Shown here: one piece after another, positions 1 to 7,070 of the stretch | Layout: each line of letters begins with the position of its first letter | Numbering within the stretch: the stretch's first letter is position 1 | Source: Myxococcota bacterium | Lineage (GTDB): Bacteria; Myxococcota; Polyangia; GCA-2747355; JAKLHH01 | Assembly (NCBI GenBank): GCA_022710245.1 | Contig: JAKLHH010000384.1 | Location: forward strand, 1 to 7,124 | Length of the DNA: 7,124 bases | Direction of reading: 5' to 3' | The notes under the pieces: generated by a model | The model's database searches: none | Told to the model about the DNA's origin: nothing | What the model saw: the letters and a program-made list of their open reading frames with translations, nothing else | Position numbers and translations under genes: made by a program

Positions 1-2
1 CG

Positions 3-1292
3 CTCGTCTCGGGTAGCCTGGCGGTCAACATCACGTTCTTCGGGCTCGATGGGAAGGCGGTGGCGCCGGTCCCCACCGAGGAGGCGCCCATCAGCAACTC
101 GCGGGTGCTCCGCGCCATGGAGCGAAACCAGCCCGAGGAGGAGATCCTGGGGAGCGCCTACGCCTATCGCGTGCCGCTCCTGAACAAGGGCAAGGTGACC
201 GCGGCCATGGAGCTCCGGCTCGATCTGGCCGGCCTCGTGCCCGCCCGGTTCCCGAGCCTCGCCCTCCTCTTCGCCGGCGGCATCTTCCTCGTCTTCACCG
301 TCCTGGTGGCCCTCTTCTCGCGGCGGTCTATCGCCCGCCCCATCGACCAGCTCATGGACGGCATGGACCACGTGATCAAGGGCGACCTCACCGTCGCGCT
401 CCCGCTCGATCGCAACGACGAGATCGGCCGCCTCGCCTACCGCTTCAACGAGATGACGGCCCAGCTCCGCGACGCGCAGGAGGTGATCCGCCGCGGCGCG
501 CAGGCCAAGCTGCAGCTCGAGCAGCGGCTGCGCCAGAGCGAGAAGCTCGCGACCATCGGCCAGCTCTCGGCGGAGATCGCGCACGAGGTGGGCACGCCGC
601 TCAACGTGATCGGCGGCCGCGCCCGCACCCTCGAGCGCAAGGCCGAGCAGCCCGCCGAGGTGAAGAAGAACTCGCAGATCATCGCGGACCAGGCCGAGCG
701 CATCACCAAGATCATCCAGCGCATGCTCGACCTCTCGCGGGCGCGCAGCCCCGAGAAGACGCCCGTCGACCTCGGCGGCATCCTGCGCGACGCGCTGGCC
801 TTCCTCGAGTACCAGATCGAGCGCGTCTCCATCCGCGTGGTGGAGCAGCCGGTGCCCGCGCTGCCGCCGGTGAAGGGCGACCCCGACGGGCTGCAGCAGG
901 TCTTCATCAACCTGATCCTGAACGCGGTGCAGGCCATGCAGGGCGGCGGCGGCACGCTGACCGTCGTCTCGCGCGCGGAGCACCGCCGCAAGGAGGGGCT
1001 CGACCTCGCCCCGCCGCAGCTCTTCGTGGTCGTCGAGATCCACGACACCGGCGTCGGCATCCCCGAGGAGGAGCAGAGCAAGATCTTCGAGCCGTTCTAC
1101 TCCACCAAGCGCCGCGGCGAGGGGACCGGGCTCGGGCTCACCGTGGTGCACGGGATCATCAAGGAGCACGACGGCTGGATCGAGGTAGCGAACGCCGACC
1201 CGCAGGGGACCATCTTCCGGGTCTACCTGCCCGCGGACGACCCCGAGGCGGAGCAGCGCGCGCCCCACGAGGAGGACACGCGGGAGATCTAG
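3..1292 (+). CDS. Membrane sensor histidine kinase (NtrB/ZraS-like), 5'-truncated by the window edge
   Basis: This kinase autophosphorylates on histidine and should pass the phosphate to the regulator encoded just downstream. The frame is open to the left edge, so the GTG at 60 is probably internal and the true start lies outside the window. Counting from codon 60, I see the end of an extracytoplasmic sensor region (about 1-64), one membrane helix (about 66-87) and a HAMP domain (about 88-141, with ARPI and DEIGRL). A short coiled coil (about 135-165) follows, then HisKA with H175 in HEVGTPLNVI. The ATPase domain has an N-box (N284/N288), a G1 box DTGVGI (329-334), an F-box FEPFYSTK (343-350) and a G2 box GTGLGL (355-360). 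The E-x-x-T after the histidine (E176, T179) is the arrangement linked to phosphatase activity in HisKA kinases, so it may be bifunctional. All catalytic boxes are intact. The signal is unknown because the sensor domain is mostly missing. Confidence 0.95.
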   Translation, partial: LVSGSLAVNITFFGLDGKAVAPVPTEEAPISNSRVLRAMERNQPEEEILGSAYAYRVPLLNKGKVTAAMELRLDLAGLVPARFPSLALLFAGGIFLVFTVLVALFSRRSIARPIDQLMDGMDHVIKGDLTVALPLDRNDEIGRLAYRFNEMTAQLRDAQEVIRRGAQAKLQLEQRLRQSEKLATIGQLSAEIAHEVGTPLNVIGGRARTLERKAEQPAEVKKNSQIIADQAERITKIIQRMLDLSRARSPEKTPVDLGGILRDALAFLEYQIERVSIRVVEQPVPALPPVKGDPDGLQQVFINLILNAVQAMQGGGGTLTVVSRAEHRRKEGLDLAPPQLFVVVEIHDTGVGIPEEEQSKIFEPFYSTKRRGEGTGLGLTVVHGIIKEHDGWIEVANADPQGTIFRVYLPADDPEAEQRAPHEEDTREI

Positions 1293-1352
1293 ATTTGGAA
1301 GGACGAGCGGGAGTGAGCGCTGAGGCTCAGCGCCCGCCCGCCCCGCGGAGGC

Positions 1353-1357
1353 AGGAG
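1353..1357 (+). promoter_or_regulatory. Ribosome binding site that decides the regulator start
   Basis: AGGAG sits 6 nt before ATG 1364. A competing site, GGAAGGA at 1297-1303, sits 9 nt before GTG 1313 in the same frame, so a longer form with 17 extra N-terminal residues is possible. The ATG form begins at the usual distance from the receiver domain's first beta strand and is preferred. Confidence 0.55.
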
Positions 1358-1363
1358 CAGGAG

Positions 1364-2818
<1,455 letters not shown>

Positions 2819-2822
2819 CTCC

Positions 2823-2873
2823 AGCGACCGCGGCGTGCCGCGGCGGGAGAAGAGCGAGGTGGGGGAGCGCTAG
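2823..2873 (+). repeat. 51-bp repeat, copy 2, intergenic
   Basis: This is a near-perfect duplicate of 2768-2818 in the same orientation, with only 4 bp between the two. The single difference makes CCGCGG-CGTG-CCGCGG at 2828-2843 a perfect 6-bp stem with a 4-nt loop, which copy 1 cannot form fully. It lies between the convergent 3' ends of the regulator and the toxin. There is no T-tract, so I do not call it an intrinsic terminator. Confidence 0.9.
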
Positions 2874-2902
2874 CGGCAGCGTTGGCTGTAGGCGCTCGTC
2901 AG

Positions 2903-3217
2903 TCAGCGCGCCGGTGAAGATACTCGTCCGAGCCAGTAGCCCGGCCTCCGCTTCGCGTGCGCGAACGCGAGTATCTCCACATCATCTCCCGTCATCCTGA
3001 AGAACACCACGTAGGGGAATCGGCGCAAGACGTGTCTGCGATAGTCGCGTCCCTTCCATCGGCCGAAGGAGGTCGGAGCGGCGAGGATCTCCTCCAGCGC
3101 CCCGTCGACGGTGGCGATGAGCTCCACGCCGAGTCCGGGCCTTCGCTCCTCGTACCACTCTGCCGCGGCAGCGAGCTCCTGCTCCGCCTCTGGGACGACG
3201 CGAAGCCGGCGGGTCAC
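2903..3217 (-). CDS. RelE/ParE-superfamily type II toxin
   Basis: The 104-residue product matches the RelE/ParE plasmid-stabilisation toxin pattern (PF05016-like). It has an N-terminal helix pair with E-x-E-L-A-A-A-A-E-W-Y-E-E (about 10-23), then RPGLG (26-30), LRRFPYVVFFRM (64-75), and a C-terminal strand with HAKRRPGYWLGR (87-98). Family members either cleave mRNA at the ribosome or poison gyrase; the sequence does not decide which. I chose GTG 3217 because it overlaps the antitoxin stop by 4 bp (GTGA) and begins just before the conserved fold. A longer in-frame reading from 3262 would add 15 Pro/Arg-rich residues that look like read-through of antitoxin sequence. No strong Shine-Dalgarno site precedes the GTG, which fits translational coupling. 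The reading frame is complete with no obvious damage. Confidence 0.9.
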   Translation of the reverse strand: MTRRLRVVPEAEQELAAAAEWYEERRPGLGVELIATVDGALEEILAAPTSFGRWKGRDYRRHVLRRFPYVVFFRMTGDDVEILAFAHAKRRPGYWLGRVSSPAR

Positions 3218-3450
3218 CGGCGGCCCAGGCCGCGCAGGAGGCGAGCGCGCACGTCTGACCACTCTGCCGCCGTCTCACCTCGCGCGGTCGCAGCGTCGCG
3301 ACGTCGATCCAGCTCGGCGAGCCAGACAGCCTCCCAGTCCGCGTCCGGAGGACCATCCACGCTCGCGATCAGCTCAGCCGCCATCTCGAGTCGCTCGTCC
3401 TCCGAGAGCGACATCGCTTCGCTGATGAGCTTCTCTGCTACGCTCGACAT
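3214..3450 (-). CDS. Antitoxin of the putative addiction module component family (PF09720/TIGR02574-like)
   Basis: The 78-residue acidic protein has the family's layout. An N-terminal helix carries LSEDERLEMAAELIASVD (about 15-32), followed by an acidic stretch DADW, then AELDRRRDAATARGETAAEW (about 45-64) and a C-terminal helix. It should bind and neutralise the toxin encoded 4 bp into its stop codon. Such antitoxins are usually unstable and often repress their own operon, but I see no clear DNA-binding domain here. It begins at ATG 3450 with only a weak ribosome site upstream. The codons near the start use more A/T at third positions than the neighbouring genes, which would fit acquisition by transfer; this is an impression, not a computed value. 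Confidence 0.88.
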   Translation of the reverse strand: MSSVAEKLISEAMSLSEDERLEMAAELIASVDGPPDADWEAVWLAELDRRRDAATARGETAAEWSDVRARLLRGLGRR

Positions 3451-3456
3451 GCTCGA

Positions 3457-3480
3457 AGAATACCAGTTCGCCGTGGTACC
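3457..3480 (-). promoter_or_regulatory. Candidate promoter/operator of the toxin-antitoxin operon
   Basis: On the minus strand TATTCT (3462-3457) resembles a -10 box and lies 6 nt from the antitoxin ATG, so transcription would begin at or very near the start codon. It overlaps the inverted repeat TACCA (3461-3465) / TGGTA (3474-3478), and the palindrome GGTACC (3475-3480) lies beside it. Autoregulatory sites of toxin-antitoxin operons often overlap the promoter in this way. No good -35 box is visible, so this is a weak call. Confidence 0.3.
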
Positions 3481-3487
3481 GGCCAGC

Positions 3488-3515
3488 GGCGCCCCCGGCG
3501 CCCCCCGGCGCCCCC
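3488..3515 (+). repeat. Short GC-only tandem repeat (three 9-10 bp units)
   Basis: GGCGCCCCC (3488-3496), GGCGCCCCCC (3497-3506) and GGCGCCCCC (3507-3515) are three consecutive units that differ by one C. The C-runs make it prone to replication slippage. It lies between the antitoxin promoter region and the third copy of the interspersed repeat. Confidence 0.8.
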
Positions 3516-3524
3516 GCAGATCGG

Positions 3525-3557
3525 CGCGGCGCGAGAAGAGCGAGGTGGGGGAGCGCT
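3525..3557 (+). repeat. Partial copy 3 of the interspersed repeat
   Basis: This stretch matches 2784-2816 with one mismatch (C at 3532), and 25 consecutive bases (3533-3557) are identical to the cores of copies 1 and 2. Orientation is the same. It ends 13 bp before the stop codon of the WGR gene. With copy 2 it brackets the toxin-antitoxin pair. Confidence 0.85.
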
Positions 3558-3570
3558 GATCGCCTGACGC

Positions 3571-6123
3571 CTACTCCACCGCCGACGCGTAGCGGTTCGA
3601 GGGGTCGCCTCCGTCGTCGCGCTGCGGGCCGATCTCCACGCGCCCGCAGAGCCCCTCGAGGAGCTTCGCGCCCCGGTCGGTGAGGAAGTTGTCCCGCACG
3701 TCGAGGAGCTCGAGGTGCGCGAGCGCGGCGCGGTGGGCCGCGAGGATCCGCGCCCCCTCGTCCGAGAGGGTCCCCAGCGAGAGGTCCAGCTCGCGGAGCT
3801 GCGGCAAGATCGGCGCGCGCGGCAGCCGGGCGCAGAGCCCGTCGGTGAGCTCGCAGTTGGTGAGCCCCAGGTGGACGAGGCGCGGGAGGGCGCCGCCCTC
3901 GAGGATCGGCTGCAGGTCGTCGAGCGCGACGTCGCAGCCGTAGCTGGGCCGGCCGAACTGCAGCGAGAGCCGCTCCAGCGACGGGCACCGCCCCCTGGCG
4001 ATGGAGGCGACCGCGTCGCTGCTCATGCCGCCCGTGATGGTGGTGAGCTCGCGCAGCCGCGGCAGCACCAGCTCGCCGAGCGCCATGGAGCCGCTGCGCA
4101 GGGTGAGTCGCTCCAGGTTCGGGGTCGCCCTCCAGATCGGCCCGGCCGCGCCGATGCTGCTCCAGTTGAGCTCGGTCTCCTCGGAGTCGAAGTCGCCGAG
4201 GAAGAGGCTGGCGAGCGCGGGCAGGTGCCGCTCGCCGATCACCTGGGCGATCCCCGAGTAGTCGTTGTCCTCGAAGGTGACGATGCCCACCGTGAGCTCG
4301 CGCAGGTAGCGGGCGGAGTCGAGGTCGAGCAGGCGCCCGAGCACCTCCTCGAGGCTCACCTGCGGCTCCGTGGCCTCGTGCCGCTGGTACGTGCTGGCCA
4401 GGCGCGCGGCGCGGATGAAGCCCCAGCGCCAGTCGAGCTGCAGCAGATCCTCGAGGCCCTGCAGGCCGGGCAGGAGCGTCTCCGCGTGGCGAGCGAGGAG
4501 CGCGCGCTCCTCCTTCGTGGGCTTGCGCTCGCGCGCGCCGCCAGGGGGCTGCTGCAGCGCGACCAGCTCGCCGCGCGGGTCGCCGCGGTCCTGGAGCACG
4601 TCGCCGTAGACGAGGTACGGCTCGGGCTCGTCGGGCGCCGCGAGGATCGAGCGGTCGTGGTCGGGGTCCGGGCGCGGGCGCGCGGCGGCCTTGCCCGAGA
4701 GCTCCGCGTGCGCCTCCTGCGCCTCGGCGAGGAGCGCCTGGTGGCGCCGCTCGAGCTCGGCGGGATCCACCGGGGGCGGCGTGAAGTCGACCGGCACGAT
4801 CGGCTGGTTGTACTCGTCGACGGCGCCGTCCCAGTAGTGGTCCTCCGGCGTCTCCAGCCGCAGCACCAGCCCGCCGTCGCCGCCGATCACCGCGCCGGTG
4901 CCCCAGGAGGCGATGCTCCAGAGGTGCGCGCGCGTCCCCGAGCTGACCTTCTTGAAGGTGAGCCCGTCGTCCACCGAGCGCAGGATGGTGCCGTCGGAGC
5001 CCACCACGAAGAGCGCGCCGGCGACCCAGGCCGCCGCCTCGAGCTCCGCCCTGGTCTTCGGGTCGACCCGGCTGAAGCTGCGCCCGTCGTCGGTCGAGCG
5101 ATAGACGACGCCGGCGTCCCCGACCACCACCAGGGTGCCGGCCGGGGTCTCCACCATGTCGCAGAGGAGGGAGCTGGTCGTGATGCCCTTGACCTTGTTC
5201 CAGCGGTCGCCGTCCCAGCGCGTCACCGTCTTGCCGAGGAAGAAGAGGTCGTCGCCGCGCCGGTGCAGGTGGAGGAGCCGCCCGGCGAGCGGCGTCTCGG
5301 CCTGGGTCCAGGTCTTGCCCTTGCTGGTGGAGCGGAGCACCACGCCCTCGTCGCCGGCGATCCACCAGGTGCCGCGCGCGTCCTGCCCGAGGTCGAAGAG
5401 GCAGCTGGAGGCCGGGGTCTTCACCTTGCGCCAGCTGGCCCCGCGATCGCGCGAGACCGCCACGAGGCCATACTCGCCGACGAGCCAGAAGCTGCCGTCG
5501 TCGCGGAGCCAGCCGTTGCGGAGCCCGTTCGCGGGCGGCGTCGGGCGCGGATAGAAGTCGCGCCCGTTCGTCGAGGCGAGCAGCCCGACGCGGCCCCAGG
5601 CGCCGCCGGCCATCAGCACCAGGTGCTCGTGGACGATGGCGCAGCCGAGGTAGGCGCCGCGCGGCTGCTGCGCCCGCAGCTCGGTGACCTTGAGGCGGTC
5701 GAGCGGCACCGGCTTCTCGGCAGGCGGTGCGGCGGGCGCCTCGGTGGCCGCGGCCCGAGCGGGCTTGCTGGCCTTCGCGGCGGGCTCACGCCTCGCCGCG
5801 GGCTTGCCGGCCTTCGCGGAGGGCGCGCTCCTCGCCGCCGGCTTGACCTTCGCGGCGGCCTCGCTCTTCGCCGCCGGCTTGTCCTTCGCGGCTGGCTTCT
5901 TCCGCGCCGCTGCCTCCTCGACCAGCGTGAAGCTCTGGCCGACCTTCTCCGCGATCTGCTTCGCCAGCGCCTTGCGAGCCGCCGCCTCGTCGGCGAACGT
6001 CTTCGTCCGCAGCTGGTGCCCGATGCCACCGACCTTGCCCCAGCGCGTGGTCAGCGTGGCGCCGTCGAGGGTGGCCTCCCAGAACTTGGTCGTGCTGCCG
6101 TCAGAGAGCTCGTAGCGTGGCAT
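3571..6123 (-). CDS. WGR-domain / basic-linker / beta-propeller / TIGR02996-like / leucine-rich-repeat protein
   Basis: The product is an 850-residue multidomain protein with no signal peptide or membrane segment, so it is probably cytoplasmic. Residues 1-68 form a WGR domain (FWEATLD, TTRWGKVGGIG, then the family-like IAEKVGQSF). Residues 71-140 are a Lys/Ala/Pro-rich basic linker with repeated PAAK/PAAR units, like histone H1 tails or AlgP. Residues about 155-425 hold repeated Asp-box-like motifs such as YRSTDDGRSF (341-350) and LRSVDDGLTF (381-390), typical of BNR beta-propellers. Residues about 488-525 match the TIGR02996 pattern (LVYGDVLQDRGDPRGEL). Residues about 600-830 contain leucine-rich repeats. 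WGR domains bind DNA ends or breaks in PARPs, but no catalytic domain is present here. The start is ATG 6123; the nearest AGGAG-like site is about 30 nt away, so start choice rests on the complete WGR domain. Cellular role unknown. Confidence 0.95.
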   Translation of the reverse strand: MPRYELSDGSTTKFWEATLDGATLTTRWGKVGGIGHQLRTKTFADEAAARKALAKQIAEKVGQSFTLVEEAAARKKPAAKDKPAAKSEAAAKVKPAARSAPSAKAGKPAARREPAAKASKPARAAATEAPAAPPAEKPVPLDRLKVTELRAQQPRGAYLGCAIVHEHLVLMAGGAWGRVGLLASTNGRDFYPRPTPPANGLRNGWLRDDGSFWLVGEYGLVAVSRDRGASWRKVKTPASSCLFDLGQDARGTWWIAGDEGVVLRSTSKGKTWTQAETPLAGRLLHLHRRGDDLFFLGKTVTRWDGDRWNKVKGITTSSLLCDMVETPAGTLVVVGDAGVVYRSTDDGRSFSRVDPKTRAELEAAAWVAGALFVVGSDGTILRSVDDGLTFKKVSSGTRAHLWSIASWGTGAVIGGDGGLVLRLETPEDHYWDGAVDEYNQPIVPVDFTPPPVDPAELERRHQALLAEAQEAHAELSGKAAARPRPDPDHDRSILAAPDEPEPYLVYGDVLQDRGDPRGELVALQQPPGGARERKPTKEERALLARHAETLLPGLQGLEDLLQLDWRWGFIRAARLASTYQRHEATEPQVSLEEVLGRLLDLDSARYLRELTVGIVTFEDNDYSGIAQVIGERHLPALASLFLGDFDSEETELNWSSIGAAGPIWRATPNLERLTLRSGSMALGELVLPRLRELTTITGGMSSDAVASIARGRCPSLERLSLQFGRPSYGCDVALDDLQPILEGGALPRLVHLGLTNCELTDGLCARLPRAPILPQLRELDLSLGTLSDEGARILAAHRAALAHLELLDVRDNFLTDRGAKLLEGLCGRVEIGPQRDDGGDPSNRYASAVE
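5704..5913 (-). repeat. Low-complexity Lys/Ala/Pro coding repeat within the WGR protein
   Basis: Degenerate in-frame units encode PAAK, PAAR, KPAA and similar peptides across residues 71-140. The DNA repeats blocks such as CTTCGCGGC and CGCCGCCGGCTTG at irregular spacing. Arrays of this kind vary in length between strains in other proteins with H1-like tails. This one separates the WGR domain from the propeller. Confidence 0.75.
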
Positions 6124-6200
6124 GCGGCGATGGTCGCACGACGAGGTGGCTCGCTCCTAGACTGGAACGGCAGGTGGGCGGAGTGGACGACGGCTCAGGA

Positions 6201-6228
6201 CGCAGCGGCTGCTCGGAGCGCAGCGGCT
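6201..6228 (+). repeat. 10-bp direct repeat in the gap between the secreted-protein and WGR genes
   Basis: CGCAGCGGCT occurs at 6201-6210 and 6219-6228, an 18-bp period, and GGCTCAG flanks the pair at 6192-6198 and 6225-6231. GCTC-G-GAGC lies between them (6211-6219). The region follows the stop codon of the secreted-protein gene on the minus strand. It has some potential to form hairpins but no T-tract, so terminator function is uncertain. The rest of the 104-bp gap shows no clear promoter. Confidence 0.5.
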
Positions 6229-6854
6229 CAGTGCACGGCGGTGCGCGTGACCGTGGCGCGGAAGTGCACGGCGTGCCGGGCGGGGAGCCTCGCGGGCCGG
6301 TACGAGCTGCGCGCGACCTTCACGCGAAAGAGCTTGCGGGAGCCCTGGGAGCCAGCGTGGACCCCGCGGGCCTTCTTCATCGGGTGAGCGCTGGCCACGG
6401 CCTCGGGGGTCGCGGTGCGCAGGTGGCCGAAGCGCGTCTCCCAGCTCACGCGGATGTTGCTGACCGCGCGGCGGATCAGGCTGCCAAACCCGCCCGTGGT
6501 GTACCAGGGGGTGCGGTGCTCGGCGGTGGCCAGGCGGGTCTGCTGCTGGATCGCGGGGGCCGTGACGGTCGGCGGCGCGGGCCGCACGACCGTGGCGCGG
6601 AACGCGGGCCTGGCCTCGTACGGCTTGGCGAACTGCCCTGTGGCGGGCTTCGAGTAGCGCCTGAAGATCTCGTCGCGGAAGCGATCCCGCCAGGTGCCCC
6701 CGCGGCCGAAGGGGTTGCCGGTCGCGTTCGCGGCCTTGGCCCCGGTGCTGGCGCTGCTGCCAGCCGCGGAGAAGCCAAAGCCACCCGCCCACGAGGTGGC
6801 GGCGGGGAGCAGCGCGAGGGTCACGACGACGAGGGTGAGGCGTGGAGTCTTCAT
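6228..6854 (-). CDS. Small basic putatively secreted protein, function unknown
   Basis: I do not recognise a family. The 208-residue product opens with a typical signal peptide: a KTPR n-region, the hydrophobic core LTLVVVTLALLPAAT, and likely cleavage after SWA at residue 23. The mature part is Gly/Ala/Ser-rich at first (24-50), then rich in Arg, Lys and Thr with few acidic residues, so it should be strongly positive. It has no cysteine and no second membrane helix. FRATVVR (85-91) recurs as FRATVTR (198-204). The start ATG 6854 is supported by GAGG (6864-6861) 6 nt upstream and by the signal peptide. It is co-directional with the WGR gene, 104 bp away, so an operon is possible but not proven. 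A basic export substrate could bind envelope polymers, but this is a guess. Confidence 0.8.
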   Translation of the reverse strand: MKTPRLTLVVVTLALLPAATSWAGGFGFSAAGSSASTGAKAANATGNPFGRGGTWRDRFRDEIFRRYSKPATGQFAKPYEARPAFRATVVRPAPPTVTAPAIQQQTRLATAEHRTPWYTTGGFGSLIRRAVSNIRVSWETRFGHLRTATPEAVASAHPMKKARGVHAGSQGSRKLFRVKVARSSYRPARLPARHAVHFRATVTRTAVH

Positions 6855-6870
6855 GGTTGACCTCGCCTAT

Positions 6871-6886
6871 CGCAAGGCCTGTACCA
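6871..6886 (-). promoter_or_regulatory. Candidate sigma-54 (-24/-12) promoter upstream of the secreted-protein gene
   Basis: On the minus strand TGGTACAGGCCTTGCG matches the consensus TGGCAC-N5-TTGCA at all but two positions, with the invariant GG and GC exactly 10 nt apart. The predicted start of transcription is near 6860, only about 6 nt from the ATG at 6854 and inside or past the ribosome site. That geometry would remove the Shine-Dalgarno sequence and counts against the call. Confidence 0.35.
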
Positions 6887-6959
6887 CCAGCGCCGTCGTG
6901 ATATCAGCATCTTGCGACCTGTTTTTCGCGCCACTCTGTCACACCGGCTGATCCGGGAG

Positions 6960-6975
6960 CTAGCCAGGTGGCTAG
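6960..6975. promoter_or_regulatory. Perfect inverted repeat in the intergenic region (operator candidate)
   Basis: CTAGCC (6960-6965) and GGCTAG (6970-6975) form a 6-bp stem around AGGT. The direct repeat GTCCAC follows at 6975-6980 and 6983-6988. It lies between the divergently oriented genes starting at 6854 and 7071 and could serve either one. Confidence 0.35.
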
Positions 6976-7012
6976 TCCACTGGTCCACAGGGCCTCGATG
7001 CACCTCGACTGC

Positions 7013-7028
7013 GGGCAGGAGCCTGCCC
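7013..7028. promoter_or_regulatory. Perfect 16-bp inverted repeat upstream of the gene at 7071
   Basis: GGGCAGG (7013-7019) and CCTGCCC (7022-7028) are separated by AG. A 7-bp near-gapless palindrome of this size is typical of a dimeric repressor site, though a GC-rich hairpin in the leader is also possible. No T-tract follows. Confidence 0.4.
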
Positions 7029-7041
7029 ACGCTAGGAGTGG

Positions 7042-7054
7042 GTGGGTGACCCAC
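7042..7054. promoter_or_regulatory. 13-bp palindrome just upstream of the ribosome site of the gene at 7071
   Basis: GTGGGT-G-ACCCAC is perfectly symmetrical around one base. It ends 6 nt before the AGGAGG ribosome site. Protein binding here, or a hairpin in the mRNA leader, could influence initiation. Together with 6960-6975 and 7013-7028 it makes three symmetrical elements within 95 bp. Confidence 0.4.
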
Positions 7055-7070
7055 GCGGAGAGGAGGCAGC

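Noticed and set aside
2819..2909. A bidirectional terminator between the convergent regulator and toxin genes
   Set aside because: Short hairpins can be drawn (for example GCGCT 2892-2896 with AGCGC 2905-2909), but the stems are weak and neither strand has a T-tract.
2957..3559. A 200-codon plus-strand frame across the toxin-antitoxin pair
   Set aside because: It is antisense to two recognised proteins and ends inside repeat copy 3, which explains why its last residues resemble those of the regulator.
3374..5365. A 663-codon minus-strand frame overlapping the WGR gene in another phase
   Set aside because: Its translation is Arg/Ala/Pro-rich with no domain, and the overlapping frame carries the WGR protein's propeller, TIGR02996-like segment and leucine-rich repeats.
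3715..6387. An 890-codon open frame on the plus strand opposite the WGR gene
   Set aside because: It is antisense to a gene with clear domains, its product is low-complexity Arg/Gly/Leu/Ala-rich, and long antisense frames are expected in DNA this GC-rich.
6117..6860. A 247-codon plus-strand frame opposite the secreted protein
   Set aside because: It has no ribosome site or domain, and the minus-strand frame has a signal peptide and a well-placed Shine-Dalgarno sequence.
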